DNA of 64,000 nucleotides from positions 124,001 to 188,000 of the forward strand of contig NZ_SJOJ01000005.1 in NCBI RefSeq assembly GCF_004330295.1, given 5' to 3'. This document shows positions 27,580-36,568 of the stretch, piece by piece; position 1 is the first letter of the stretch, and each line of letters begins with the position of its first letter. The notes beneath the pieces were generated by a model. It saw only the letters and a list, made by a program, of their open reading frames with translations, ran no database searches and was not told the origin of the DNA. The DNA is from Rahnella victoriana (GTDB lineage: Bacteria > Pseudomonadota > Gammaproteobacteria > Enterobacterales > Enterobacteriaceae). The translations under genes and the position numbers were made by a program.

Positions 27580-28485
27580 ATGAACAGTAAAACAATCCCC
27601 AAATCACTGAATGAGCCGCATGTGGATGCCTATCCGACGCCGCCGTTTGAGCATCAGAAACAGCCATTTCCGGGGCTGGCCAGCAAAATGAATCCGCTGC
27701 CGGATCACGGCGAGCTGACCTATAAAGGCAGTGAACGTCTGAAAGGTCGTAAGGCGCTGATCACCGGCGGTGACTCCGGGATTGGCCGCGCGGTGGCGAT
27801 TGCCTTCGCCCGCGAAGGCGCACAGGTTGCCATCAATTATCTGCCGGACGAAGAGCCGGACGCGAAACAAGTGGTCGATTTGCTGTGGGCGGAAGGGCTG
27901 AAAGTCGTGGCGATCCCCGGTGATATCCGCGATGAGAAATTCTGTCAGCAACTGGTGAAAGAGGCCGAAGAAAAACTCGGCGGGCTGGATCTGCTGGTCA
28001 ATAACGCCGGTCGTCAGCAGTTCTGCGATTCGATTAAAGACCTGACCACCGAAGCCTTTGATGCCACCTATAAAACCAATGTGTATGCGATGTTCTGGAT
28101 CACCAAAGCGGCGCTGGAATTCATTCCGCGCGGCGGTTCGATCATTAATACCACTTCCGTGCAGGCGTTTTCACCAAGCGATAATCTGCTGGATTATTCG
28201 TCGACCAAAGCGTCGATCATGGCGTTCACCAAAGGGCTGGCAAAACAGCTGGCGGGCGACGGGATCCGGGTCAACGGCGTTGCGCCGGGACCGTACTGGA
28301 CGCCGTTGCAGATTTCCGGCGGTCAGCCGCAGGAAAAAATTGAATCCTTTGGGGAACAGGCTCCGCTAAAACGTCCGGGACAGCCTGCCGAAATCGCACC
28401 GCTGTATGTGACGCTGGCCTCTTCGGAAAGCAGTTATTCTTCCGGTCAGATCTGGTGTTCAGATGGCGGGACAGGGACGGTGTAA
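27580..28485 (+). CDS. SDR-family oxidoreductase (YghA-like)
   Basis: NAD(P)-dependent short-chain dehydrogenase of the YghA/glucose-ribitol dehydrogenase-like type. The cofactor motif TGGDSGIGRA is near residues 61-70, NNAG near 140, and the catalytic Tyr and Lys are in YSSTKAS near 205-209, with the following PGPYWTPL typical of this subgroup. The ~45-residue N-terminal extension with PPFEHQKQPFPG is also characteristic. I chose the ATG at 27580 (301 residues) because AAGGA at 27569-27573 is 6 nt before it; the ATG at 27574 abuts that ribosome site. Members are often stress-induced, and the substrate is unknown. Confidence 0.9.
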   Translation: MNSKTIPKSLNEPHVDAYPTPPFEHQKQPFPGLASKMNPLPDHGELTYKGSERLKGRKALITGGDSGIGRAVAIAFAREGAQVAINYLPDEEPDAKQVVDLLWAEGLKVVAIPGDIRDEKFCQQLVKEAEEKLGGLDLLVNNAGRQQFCDSIKDLTTEAFDATYKTNVYAMFWITKAALEFIPRGGSIINTTSVQAFSPSDNLLDYSSTKASIMAFTKGLAKQLAGDGIRVNGVAPGPYWTPLQISGGQPQEKIESFGEQAPLKRPGQPAEIAPLYVTLASSESSYSSGQIWCSDGGTGTV

Positions 28486-28605
28486 GCTTCAGAGATCCTG
28501 TGAAAAATGTCCGCGTCATGTCGTCGTCTGAGACATAAAAATTGCGGATTATTCCTATTTTTCAACAGGCAGGGCAAGTCATCTCGCGGACGGGATAGAG
28601 GCAGC

Positions 28606-28698
28606 TATGATTGATTTATCTGTACCCCGCTACAGATAACCACTGCATTTTACCTTGTGTCTGTGTGTGCTTGCCCGCTCTGCATGCGGGCTTTTTTT
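28606..28698 (+). ncRNA. Candidate small RNA with two hairpins and terminator
   Basis: In a 318-bp gap without a gene there is a stem TTATCTGTA/TACAGATAA (about 28616-28640), an unstructured pyrimidine/GT-rich stretch, then a strong Rho-independent terminator GCCCGC (28673-28678)/GCGGGC (28686-28691) followed by seven or more T. This is the layout of Hfq-dependent sRNAs. It begins over 100 nt past the SDR gene, so it need not be that gene's terminator. The 5' end and promoter are not identifiable and I do not recognise the RNA. The alternative is a distant SDR-gene terminator. Confidence 0.35.
28673..28698 (+). terminator. Strong Rho-independent terminator
   Basis: GC-rich 6-bp stem (28673-28678 with 28686-28691) and a 7-nt loop, followed directly by T7-8. 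It terminates either the SDR transcript or the candidate small RNA. Confidence 0.8.
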
Positions 28699-28803
28699 TA
28701 ACTGAAAATGCCCTGCTAGTGAATGACCTCAAAATTAGCAATGAGATTTATCCAATTGTGCTATATTTTAAGGATTCATTTCATCTTATGCAGAGCGCGT
28801 CAC

Positions 28804-29028
28804 ATGCCGGATATTAAAATTGTTTGCGAACAATGCGGGTCTGATCGTTTTGTTGCGGCAGCCAATACCCCGCTTGCCGATATCGTCCATTCCATTGTCT
28901 GTGCCCAGTGTCAGCACCCGGTCAGGGTGGATGACGTGGTTATTTTCAGAGAAGGCGTTTATATCAGCGGCACCTTTGATGCTTTTCCTTCCGCCGGAGC
29001 GGGCAGGTTACACGATTTTGATATATGA
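28804..29028 (+). CDS. Small protein with two CxxC pairs (zinc-ribbon-like)
   Basis: 74-residue protein of unknown function. CEQC near the N-terminus and CAQC about 30 residues later could chelate one zinc in a ribbon fold; the C-terminal half (VRVDDVVIFREGVYISGTF) looks like beta strands. I chose the ATG giving MPDIKIV because the fold begins there. The frame is open 27 codons further upstream to 28723, but that part is hydrophobic and unlike the rest. There is no obvious operon partner. Such two-CxxC small proteins occur widely in enterics without an assigned role. Confidence 0.6.
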   Translation: MPDIKIVCEQCGSDRFVAAANTPLADIVHSIVCAQCQHPVRVDDVVIFREGVYISGTFDAFPSAGAGRLHDFDI

Positions 29029-29286
29029 GGTATCAACGTATTAAAAACGCCCGAAACCCGCTGCGGTGGCGACGGAAACTTGTAACAATCATTTCAAAAT
29101 CTCCGCGATAAAATCTGTAAAAGTAGACATTCCTCGACTTTTCCTCTAAAACTTCTGCGGTTAATACCAGACAATACCAGTATTCAGCAATCAAATAATA
29201 ACCGCTGAATGTTAAAGAGCGGCTGCACGACAGCCGCCGGGCAAGCGTATTCACAACGATTCCGACAGACTTTCTCTGGAGATTTT

Positions 29287-30840
29287 ATGCATTCCTCTGT
29301 TAATAAAAACGAAAGCCGGACTTTCTTCGGCCATCCCTATCCGCTGGGTTCACTGTTCTTCACTGAGATGTGGGAGCGGTTCTCGTTTTACGGCATCCGT
29401 CCTTTACTGATCCTGTTTATGGCAGCGACGGTGTACGACGGCGGTATGGGACTGGCGCGCGAAAACGCCTCGGCTATCGTCGGTATCTTTGCCGGCTGTA
29501 TGTATCTGGCGGCGCTGCCGGGCGGCTGGCTGGCGGATAACTGGCTGGGGCAGCAAAAGGCGGTCTGGTACGGGTCGATCCTCATCGCCCTTGGCCACCT
29601 GTCGATTGCGCTGTCGGCATTCATGGGAGACAGCCTGTTCTTCATCGGCCTGATGTTTATTGTCCTCGGTTCCGGCCTGTTCAAAACCTGTATCTCCGTG
29701 ATGGTCGGTACGCTGTATAAGAAAGGTGATGCACGTCGTGACGGCGGTTTCTCGCTGTTCTACATGGGCATCAATATGGGATCTTTCATCGCGCCGCTGA
29801 TTTCCGGCTGGCTGATCAAAACCCACGGCTGGCACTGGGGCTTTGGTATCGGCGGTATCGGGATGCTGGTGGCGCTGATTATCTTCCGTCTGTATGCCGT
29901 TCCGGCCATGAAACGCTATGACAGCGAAGTGGGGCTGGATTCCACCTGGAACAGTCCGGTGGCGAAGAAAAACGGTGTCGGCGGCTGGTTGCTGGCGCTG
30001 GCGGCAGGCGTGGCGGTGATCGTGACGCTGATCGCGCAGGGCATCATTGTGATCAATCCGGTCGCGGTGGCCAGCGTGCTGGTGTATGTGATCGCGGCGT
30101 CCGTTGCGCTTTATTTCATCTATCTGTTTGTGTTCGCCGGGCTGAACCGCAAAGAACGCGCCCGCCTGCTGGTGTGCTTTATTCTGCTGGTGTCTGCGGC
30201 CTTCTTCTGGTCTGCGTTTGAGCAGAAACCGACCTCGTTCAACCTGTTCGCCAACGACTATACCAACCGCATGATCGGCGATTTTGAAATCCCAGCCGTG
30301 TGGTTCCAGTCGATCAATGCGCTGTTTATTATCCTGCTGGCTCCGGTCTTCAGCTGGGCGTGGCCGCGACTGGCGCAGAACAATGTGCGTCCGGGAAGTA
30401 TCACTAAGTTTGTCATCGGCATTTTATGCGCGGCGGCGGGCTTTGGGATCATGATGCTGGCGGCGCAGAATGTGCTGAACAATGGCGGCGCAGGGGTTTC
30501 ACCTCTGTGGCTGGTGGGCAGTATCCTGATGCTGACTCTGGGCGAACTGTGCCTCAGCCCGATTGGTCTGGCGACCATGACGCTGCTGGCGCCGGAAAGA
30601 ATGCGCGGCCAGATGATGGGGCTGTGGTTCTGTGCCAGCGCGCTGGGTAATCTGGCCGCCGGTTTGATTGGCGGACACGTCAAAGCCGATCAGCTGGATA
30701 TGCTGCCAAATCTGTTCGCGCGCTGTTCCATCGCGTTGCTGATCTGTGCGGCGGTGCTGTTTGTGCTGATCATTCCGGTACGCAGAATGCTGGCAAATGC
30801 GCAGGTAAAGACTGAGCAGGAAAAGGCCACCGAAGCCTGA
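29287..30840 (+). CDS. POT-family proton-dependent oligopeptide transporter
   Basis: Inner-membrane proton:di/tripeptide symporter of the Dtp group, 517 residues from the chosen start. The ExxER proton-coupling motif is present in TEMWERFSFYG, and the PTR2 signature appears in FYMGINMGSFIAPLISGW. About fourteen hydrophobic segments are visible, as in DtpA-D. The ATG at 29287 has GGAG 7 nt before it. The frame is open upstream to 29209, but those residues are not transporter-like. Which Dtp paralogue it represents is not clear. It ends at a bidirectional terminator facing the rpiR-type gene. Confidence 0.92.
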   Translation: MHSSVNKNESRTFFGHPYPLGSLFFTEMWERFSFYGIRPLLILFMAATVYDGGMGLARENASAIVGIFAGCMYLAALPGGWLADNWLGQQKAVWYGSILIALGHLSIALSAFMGDSLFFIGLMFIVLGSGLFKTCISVMVGTLYKKGDARRDGGFSLFYMGINMGSFIAPLISGWLIKTHGWHWGFGIGGIGMLVALIIFRLYAVPAMKRYDSEVGLDSTWNSPVAKKNGVGGWLLALAAGVAVIVTLIAQGIIVINPVAVASVLVYVIAASVALYFIYLFVFAGLNRKERARLLVCFILLVSAAFFWSAFEQKPTSFNLFANDYTNRMIGDFEIPAVWFQSINALFIILLAPVFSWAWPRLAQNNVRPGSITKFVIGILCAAAGFGIMMLAAQNVLNNGGAGVSPLWLVGSILMLTLGELCLSPIGLATMTLLAPERMRGQMMGLWFCASALGNLAAGLIGGHVKADQLDMLPNLFARCSIALLICAAVLFVLIIPVRRMLANAQVKTEQEKATEA

Positions 30841-30876
30841 TTTTGCACGATGCGCGTTTAGACAAATGAGTCACAC

Positions 30877-30905
30877 GAAGGCCGGTCTGATGACCGGCCT
30901 TCTTT
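30877..30905. terminator. Bidirectional terminator between POT and RpiR genes
   Basis: GAAGGCCGGTC (30877-30887) pairs perfectly with GACCGGCCTTC (30892-30902) around TGAT, followed by TTT. It lies between convergent genes. Confidence 0.85.
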
Positions 30906-30916
30906 ATATCCCCAGG

Positions 30917-31810
30917 CTATTTCCCCAATTTACCGGCATGTTTCAGAGACTGATTCAAATCCTGAATACGTTTCATGGTTTTCATGGTGCGCGATGCGGT
31001 GGCGGACGCCACGGAGAGGATCAGCATTTCCAGACAAACCAGAACCGTGCCATGCAGCGGCATCCTGCCGTTTTCTCCTCCGCGTGGCACATTGATGACC
31101 AGCGCGGCTTCTTTGGCAAAATAGGAGTCAGGCGCATTGGTCAGCAAAATGACCGGAATACCCAGACGCTTCGCCTCCTGCAGGGTGGTTTTTCCCTCCC
31201 GATGGGCGCTTTTTTGCGCCATCATAATCAGCACATCCCCACGTTGCAGGCAGATCAGTTGTTCGGCCAGCGCAATCCCGGAACGGTTAAGTGACAGGGA
31301 AGGGATGCCAATCCGGCTAAAAAGGCGGGCGCTGTAATCGGCAAGAATACCCGACGCATTCAGGCCAAACAGCGCCACCTGCCGCGCGCCTATCAGCAAT
31401 GCCACGGCCTGAGAAATGGCCTGCCGGTTGTGTGGCTCCGATAACGCATCGCAGGCGCGTTTATGCCCGTCGAGCACGAAATTGATCCCGGAATCAATAT
31501 CACAGGCCAGCTCGCTGACGGTGGTGATCATCTTCTCTTCCGAATTGACCGCCGTACCAAACCAGGCTTCCAGCGTTTTTTTCATGTCACGTAAACCGGC
31601 AAAACCTAATGCCTGAACGGCGCGGATGACGGTGGCGTCGGAGACCTCCGTGGCGGCGGCGATTTCCATCGCGGTCGCGTCCAGTGCTGATTCACGGTTG
31701 TTCTGAATATAGGAGGCGACGGTTTGCAGGCCGGGCGGCAGGGTGGATATCCGCGCACGATAGCGTTCCCCAAAAACATCAATACGCTTTTTAAGTGGAA
31801 TGGCAGCCAT
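30917..31810 (-). CDS. MurR/RpiR-family transcriptional regulator
   Basis: 297-residue regulator with an N-terminal RpiR helix-turn-helix (about 1-80, containing MEIAAATEVSDATVIRAVQALGF) and a C-terminal SIS phosphosugar-binding domain (about 125-260, with VALFGLNASG and DVLIMMAQK). Family members sense sugar phosphates and control sugar or amino-sugar catabolism, but no such operon is adjacent, so the target is unknown. Upstream, GTTAA-GCGT-TTAAC at 31834-31847 is a perfect small palindrome that could be an autoregulatory operator. AAGGAG precedes the start at a somewhat long spacing. Confidence 0.9.
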   Translation of the reverse strand: MAAIPLKKRIDVFGERYRARISTLPPGLQTVASYIQNNRESALDATAMEIAAATEVSDATVIRAVQALGFAGLRDMKKTLEAWFGTAVNSEEKMITTVSELACDIDSGINFVLDGHKRACDALSEPHNRQAISQAVALLIGARQVALFGLNASGILADYSARLFSRIGIPSLSLNRSGIALAEQLICLQRGDVLIMMAQKSAHREGKTTLQEAKRLGIPVILLTNAPDSYFAKEAALVINVPRGGENGRMPLHGTVLVCLEMLILSVASATASRTMKTMKRIQDLNQSLKHAGKLGK

Positions 31811-31833
31811 TGAATGATCTTGCTCCTTTGCGT

Positions 31834-31847
31834 GTTAAGCGTTTAAC
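31834..31847. promoter_or_regulatory. Small palindrome upstream of the rpiR-type gene
   Basis: GTTAA (31834-31838) and TTAAC (31843-31847) flank GCGT, 24 bp upstream of the regulator start. The rest of the 371-bp gap (31811-32181) holds the Fur site listed next and no gene. Confidence 0.3.
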
Positions 31848-32090
31848 CGGGAGAAATTAACGGATTTAAGTTGTGGGCTATATTAGCAATGTAGTGTTTT
31901 TCGGGAAGAAAAAATTCATTTTGCAGGGTTATTCAGGCGCAGGTCGAAAGGCTTGAGAAGGGTTTTCGGGATATCTCATTAAAAATGAAAGGGTAATTAT
32001 TTGGTGGGCTGTGTGATTTTGGCAAGGTCCGTCCGGCTGGCGTGTAGTGAAAATCATGAAGATATGATTTACTACTACATGCTTGCGTGA

Positions 32091-32109
32091 TGGAATGATA
32101 ATCAATTGC
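32091..32109. promoter_or_regulatory. Fur box upstream of TonB receptor
   Basis: TGGAATGATAATCAATTGC matches the 19-bp Fur consensus at 13 positions, including the continuous core AATGATAATCA. It lies 72 bp before the receptor start codon, consistent with iron repression. Confidence 0.75.
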
Positions 32110-32181
32110 ATTAAGGCGCGAGACAGTCGCCAGATGTTCTTCACTGCAAAAGATGTCATATTTCACACCAGGTTGAATGAA

Positions 32182-34317
32182 ATGAATAATAACAGGCAGT
32201 TGGCTTTTAAAAGAAAACACCATCCGGCGATACTTGCGGCTCTCTGTGGTGTGGCGATGCTGTCGCCGAAGACCGGGTATTCCGCCGGGGATGGCGATAC
32301 CCTGACCATTACCGGGCAGGAACAGGAACAAAACGATCAGGGATACAGCGCAGGCACCAGTTCAGTCGCCAGTAAAACCCCGACACCGCGGCTTAACGAA
32401 GCGCAGTCGGTCAGCGTCGTGACCCAACAACAGCTGGACGATTATCAGGCCACCAGCCTTTCAGACGCGATGCGCTTTGTCAGCGGTGTCAGCGAAGGCA
32501 ACACGCTGGCAGGCACGGAAGATGGCTTTGTCCGTCGCGGTTTTGGTTCCAACTCTGACGGTTCCATTTATCGCGACGGCGTGCGCAGCAGTCAGGGGCT
32601 GAATTTCGATGCCACGACAGAACGGGTGGAAGTGCTGAAAGGGTCCGCCTCGCTGCTGTACGGCATCCAGAACCCCGGCGGCGTGATCAATCTGGTCAGC
32701 AAAAAACCGCAATACGACTGGCACACCAAAGTCAGCGGGCGCTACGCCAGTGAAGGTGGCGGAGCAGGGACCGTGGACGTGACCGGTCCGCTGGGGAATG
32801 GATTTGCATTCCGTATGATCGCCGAGAAACAGGATCAGGATTACTGGCGCAATTTCGGCAGTGACAAACACACGTTAATTTCGCCGTCCCTGCAATGGTA
32901 TGGCGAAAAAGCCAGCTTCCTGATCAGCTATTCGGATTACCGCTACGACATTCCTTATGATCGCGGCACTGCCTTTATTAACGGTAAACCGATCGATATC
33001 GGCTATAAAGACCGGCTGGATGACAAGTCCAACCGTGCCTGGGGTCATAATAAAACGCTCAACGCGCATTATGACTGGCAGTTCAGCGACGACTGGAGCA
33101 CCCGTCTCACGCTGGGCTGGAATCAGCGTCGTTACAACAATGATGAAGTGCGGGTGACGGCAGTGAACACCACCACTGGCGCTGTGACGCGTCGCGCGGA
33201 TGCCAACCGGGGCTTTAATCATAAAACCAAATATGTTTCCTGGGATCTGCTGGGGTCGCAGGACATTCTGGGCATGAATCACGATATCGTGCTCGGCACC
33301 GATTATGAGATGAACCAGACCTATCGCGCCCATCAGTATCAGGGGAAGTCGGACAGCAGCTTTAACTACAATAATCCGCAATATGACATTCTCTCGCCGG
33401 TGGTGGACAGCAGCACGGAAAATACCGCCAACGGCAATAACCTCAACCGTATCCACAGCCGTTCGGTGTATGCCAAAGACAGCATCTCACTGACCTCCGA
33501 CTGGATCGCCGTCGTCGGGGGGCGTTATCAGCATTATGAGCAACGTGCTTCAAAAGGGTTTGATCCGGTTGTTCAGACCATGGATTCCGAAGGCAATAAG
33601 TTTCTGCCTCAGGCCGGTCTGATCTATAAAGTTACGCCTGATGTCTCGCTGTACAGCAGCGTCAGTAAATCCTTTACGCCGTCCACCGATGTCGATGATG
33701 ACGGTAACGTCGGCAATCCGGAGCAGGGCACCACCTGGGAAGTGGGCAGCAAATGGCAGATCACGCCGCGTATGTTTGCCAGTGTGGCGCTGTATCGCAT
33801 TGATGAGCGGGATATGTCGCTCAGCATTAACGGTGAAACCCGAGCCATTGATAAAGCGCGCTCCAGCGGTGCTGAATTCGAACTCAACGGCGAGATCCTG
33901 CCCGACTGGGATGTCAGCGCGAATTACAGCTATGACAAAGCAGAAATTGTCGATGACGGTGTGAATTCCGCCAATAACGGTAACCGCCTGCAAAACGCGC
34001 CGCGCCATTCCGGTGCGCTTTATCTGAGTCATAACCTGACCGTTAACGGCCTGCCGGGAGATTTTCGTATCGGCGGGGGAGCACGGTATATCGGCACGCG
34101 GGCAGGGGATCCGGAGAACAGTTTTACCCTGCCGGATTATGTCGTGGCCGACAGTTTTGTGGCGTGGAATAACCGCCTGTTCGGTGAAAAAACGCAGCTG
34201 AAACTGAACCTGAATAACCTGTTTAACAAACATTATTACACCTCAAGCGGCGGCAATCTGCGTGTCCGTGAAGGTGAAACCCGTAATCTGATGGTACAGG
34301 CAAGTGTTGAATTCTAA
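32182..34317 (+). CDS. TonB-dependent siderophore receptor
   Basis: Outer-membrane gated barrel for a ferric siderophore, 711 residues from the chosen ATG. It has an N-terminal signal peptide ending near GYSA, a TonB box (DTLTITG), a plug domain (about 60-165, with NEAQSVSVVT and ERVEVLKGSASLLYG) and a 22-strand barrel ending in the terminal Phe of VEF. I preferred 32182 over the upstream ATG at 32083 because a signal peptide begins there; the upstream codons overlap the promoter and Fur box. The siderophore is not identifiable by eye; hydroxamate-type receptors look closest. The gene for a periplasmic binding protein overlaps its end by 14 nt. Confidence 0.9.
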   Translation: MNNNRQLAFKRKHHPAILAALCGVAMLSPKTGYSAGDGDTLTITGQEQEQNDQGYSAGTSSVASKTPTPRLNEAQSVSVVTQQQLDDYQATSLSDAMRFVSGVSEGNTLAGTEDGFVRRGFGSNSDGSIYRDGVRSSQGLNFDATTERVEVLKGSASLLYGIQNPGGVINLVSKKPQYDWHTKVSGRYASEGGGAGTVDVTGPLGNGFAFRMIAEKQDQDYWRNFGSDKHTLISPSLQWYGEKASFLISYSDYRYDIPYDRGTAFINGKPIDIGYKDRLDDKSNRAWGHNKTLNAHYDWQFSDDWSTRLTLGWNQRRYNNDEVRVTAVNTTTGAVTRRADANRGFNHKTKYVSWDLLGSQDILGMNHDIVLGTDYEMNQTYRAHQYQGKSDSSFNYNNPQYDILSPVVDSSTENTANGNNLNRIHSRSVYAKDSISLTSDWIAVVGGRYQHYEQRASKGFDPVVQTMDSEGNKFLPQAGLIYKVTPDVSLYSSVSKSFTPSTDVDDDGNVGNPEQGTTWEVGSKWQITPRMFASVALYRIDERDMSLSINGETRAIDKARSSGAEFELNGEILPDWDVSANYSYDKAEIVDDGVNSANNGNRLQNAPRHSGALYLSHNLTVNGLPGDFRIGGGARYIGTRAGDPENSFTLPDYVVADSFVAWNNRLFGEKTQLKLNLNNLFNKHYYTSSGGNLRVREGETRNLMVQASVEF

Positions 34318-35470
34318 TCTGAAACGTATTTCCGGCCTGCGTCAGGGATGCAGGCTGAACGCGGTAAGGGGCATGCTGCTGATGCTGTTTCTGGCGCTGT
34401 TGAGCCTGAACGCGCAGGCGCGGACGGTTACCGATATCGACGGCAATCAGGTTGATATTCCTGATAATCCGCAGCGCATCGTGCTGGGCGAAAGCCGCAT
34501 GCTCTACACACTGGCGATGCTGGAGCCGGGCGATCCTGTCCGGCGGATTGTCGGCTGGCCGCTCGATCTGAAGAAATACGACAGTCAGATCTGGCAAATA
34601 TTTGCGCAGAAATTCCCTGATATGCTGGCGATCCCGTCGCTGGGGCTGGGCGGAACAAATGATATGAATCCGGAGAAGGTGCTGGCGCTCAAACCGGATC
34701 TGGTCATTCTGCCGAGCCTTGCGCGCTACGACGATGCCGATTTACGGCTGAAAGCGATGCTCGACGCGGCGCATATTCCGGTGGTGAAAATTGATCTGCG
34801 TGTTCATCTGCTGAAAAACACCACGCGCAGTGTGGCTATCCTCGGTGAAGTGCTTAACCAGACCGCGCGGGCGCAGGCTTTCAATCAGTTTTATGATACA
34901 CATATGCAGGTCATTCATGATCGTCTGGCCGCGTACCGGGGGCCAAAGCCGACCGTGCTGCTTCAGTTACATCTGGGTCGCCGCAATGAATGCTGCGTGA
35001 CGGCGGTGAAGGGAAGTCTGGGCGAACTGCTGAGCTTTGCCGGAGGAGATAACATCGCCAGCAAAACGGTGCAGGGTGTTTTCGGAAGGCTGAATGAGGA
35101 AATGGTGATCATGGCGCAGCCCGATGTATATATCGCCACCGGCGCGGGCGCGGCTGAGGATCAGAATGATTTGAAACTCGGCCCGGCCATCACGCCCGAC
35201 ATGGCGCTGCAAAGCCTGCGTGAGTTAACCGCCAGACAGAACGGACTGCGTGAACTGAAAGCGTTACATAATGGCCGCACCGGCATTTTATGGCAGAATT
35301 TCTATCTCAGCCCGTGGCATGTTGCGGCGACAGAGTTTATGGCCAAAACCCTTTACCCCGATTTGTTTGCGGATATCGAACCGGAAGACACCCTGAAACA
35401 GATTTTCCATGATTATCTGCCGATACCTTATAGCGGTACGTTTATGGCTACCGGAGGGAGTACGCCATAA
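34304..35470 (+). CDS. Periplasmic iron-siderophore binding protein (ABC transporter SBP)
   Basis: 388-residue exported protein of the TroA/FecB-like fold. It has a signal peptide in residues 1 to about 40 ending LNAQA, with no lipobox, and the family opening VTDIDGNQVDIPDNPQRIV, followed by the KPDLVILPS strand. It overlaps the receptor gene by 14 nt in another frame, so translation is coupled and the pair should handle the same ligand. No permease or ATPase genes follow, which is unusual. The protein may feed an ABC importer encoded elsewhere. A paired ECC (in RRNECCV) in the middle is uncommon. The iron assignment rests mainly on context. Confidence 0.8.
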   Translation: MLNSNLKRISGLRQGCRLNAVRGMLLMLFLALLSLNAQARTVTDIDGNQVDIPDNPQRIVLGESRMLYTLAMLEPGDPVRRIVGWPLDLKKYDSQIWQIFAQKFPDMLAIPSLGLGGTNDMNPEKVLALKPDLVILPSLARYDDADLRLKAMLDAAHIPVVKIDLRVHLLKNTTRSVAILGEVLNQTARAQAFNQFYDTHMQVIHDRLAAYRGPKPTVLLQLHLGRRNECCVTAVKGSLGELLSFAGGDNIASKTVQGVFGRLNEEMVIMAQPDVYIATGAGAAEDQNDLKLGPAITPDMALQSLRELTARQNGLRELKALHNGRTGILWQNFYLSPWHVAATEFMAKTLYPDLFADIEPEDTLKQIFHDYLPIPYSGTFMATGGSTP

Positions 35471-35714
35471 ACAGGTCTGGCAAAGATATTCATCTCCGTG
35501 GGGCATTTAGCTGAGCCTCCATCATTTCTGTCTGTCCCAGTCTGCCCATAAACCAGAATCTCACCGGCGAGCAAGGCCGCCGGGAAAATCACAGCGCCTC
35601 ATAGAGTGGGGAAAGGGAGGCATGTCTAAACATCAAGCCTATGCTTAATATATCCACCGCCAAAGAGGGGGAGTATACTCACACGCCGGGAACTGGCTAA
35701 TAAAAGGAATTAGC

Positions 35715-36374
35715 ATGAGCAATTATGAGGAAATCGCCACACGCATTGCCGATGTCATTATTTCACCTGACTCAGTATTAGGTTTTGTTAACGGTGCGCT
35801 CTCCGTGCCTGTCGATCTGGGATATATGGCGTATGGCGTATTTAACACCGATTCATATTACTCTCACGAAACTGAAACAATCAGAATAACGCAGGCAATA
35901 AAAAACGGAATTCTTAATTACGACAGAATCCTGGATGCGATAGAGATTGTTTTAGCTAAGTTTGATCATTATGCGTCAGAAAGCCAACAAAACAAGGTAT
36001 ATAGCCGTGGCTCATTCTCAATAATAGGTCGCACCGTTACCAACTCTGTTATTTCATCAACGATTGCCAAGGCAATTGCACAGCGGGCTGGCTGGGCAGT
36101 CGCTCTGCGCGGGGGAATTGTAGGTAACATTTTGCTTATAGGAGGAATGAAGGAACGCTGTATAAGAACATCGGAGCAGCTTAGCATAGACGAACCTGAA
36201 TTATATCAGGCGTTGCGCGGAAAAGATTATGACTTACTTTACTTTATGTTTGAACCTGCACTTAAACCATTTGTTGAGGCGTTAACTGTAAGGCAACAGC
36301 AGGGAATGCCTGCATTTAATAATATCTTGGAACGTGTTGAATCGAAAGTGAGTGGTTATCATGGGCGTCATTAA
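35715..36374 (+). CDS. Putative type VI pore-forming effector (Ssp6-like by architecture)
   Basis: 219-residue protein without a signal peptide. Residues about 98-145 form a Ser/Ala/Gly-rich stretch (TNSVISSTIAKAIAQRAGW, then a hydrophobic VGNILLIGG) that could make an amphipathic membrane hairpin. The rest is polar and helical. A tiny two-helix membrane protein gene overlaps its 3' end, and an hcp gene follows. This effector-immunity-Hcp order and size resemble the Ssp6/Sip6 ion-selective pore system of Serratia marcescens. I infer the link from architecture and context, not from alignment. Codon use is AT-rich, unlike the flanking chromosome, which points to acquisition by transfer. The start has AAAGGAA 6-8 nt upstream. 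Confidence 0.5.
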   Translation: MSNYEEIATRIADVIISPDSVLGFVNGALSVPVDLGYMAYGVFNTDSYYSHETETIRITQAIKNGILNYDRILDAIEIVLAKFDHYASESQQNKVYSRGSFSIIGRTVTNSVISSTIAKAIAQRAGWAVALRGGIVGNILLIGGMKERCIRTSEQLSIDEPELYQALRGKDYDLLYFMFEPALKPFVEALTVRQQQGMPAFNNILERVESKVSGYHGRH

Positions 36375-36534
36375 GGGGACATTGGGTGCGCTGATAGGCG
36401 CGGTTGCTGTCTGGTTAGGAATATATTTCATTTTCCACTTCGACACATGGACAGTGAGACTGCTTTCTATATGTACGCTTGCCGTCTGTATCTATCTTCT
36501 GGGAAAATTATTAGACAAATTTTTCCCGATGTAG
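36361..36534 (+). CDS. Small two-helix membrane protein, putative immunity protein
   Basis: 57-residue protein of almost nothing but two hydrophobic helices (about 5-24 and 32-50) joined by a short polar turn with FHFDTW. It ends in a Lys/Asp-rich tail. The ATG at 36361 overlaps the preceding gene by 14 nt, so the two are translationally coupled. A GTG at 36352 in frame is an alternative. Position and topology suit an inner-membrane immunity protein against a pore-forming effector, but this is inference. A holin-like role is a less likely alternative. Confidence 0.55.
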   Translation: MGVIKGTLGALIGAVAVWLGIYFIFHFDTWTVRLLSICTLAVCIYLLGKLLDKFFPM

Positions 36535-36568
36535 TTTATTGGAGTAACTTAATTTATAAGGATGTAAT

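Noticed and set aside
29041..29286. Hairpins and repeated ATACCAG elements before the POT transporter gene
   Set aside because: Stems are short and there is no T-tract or known motif. Not enough to call an RNA or operator.
35471..35714. tRNA or attachment site at the left edge of the AT-rich island
   Set aside because: No cloverleaf or direct repeat matching the right edge was found by eye. No integrase gene is present.
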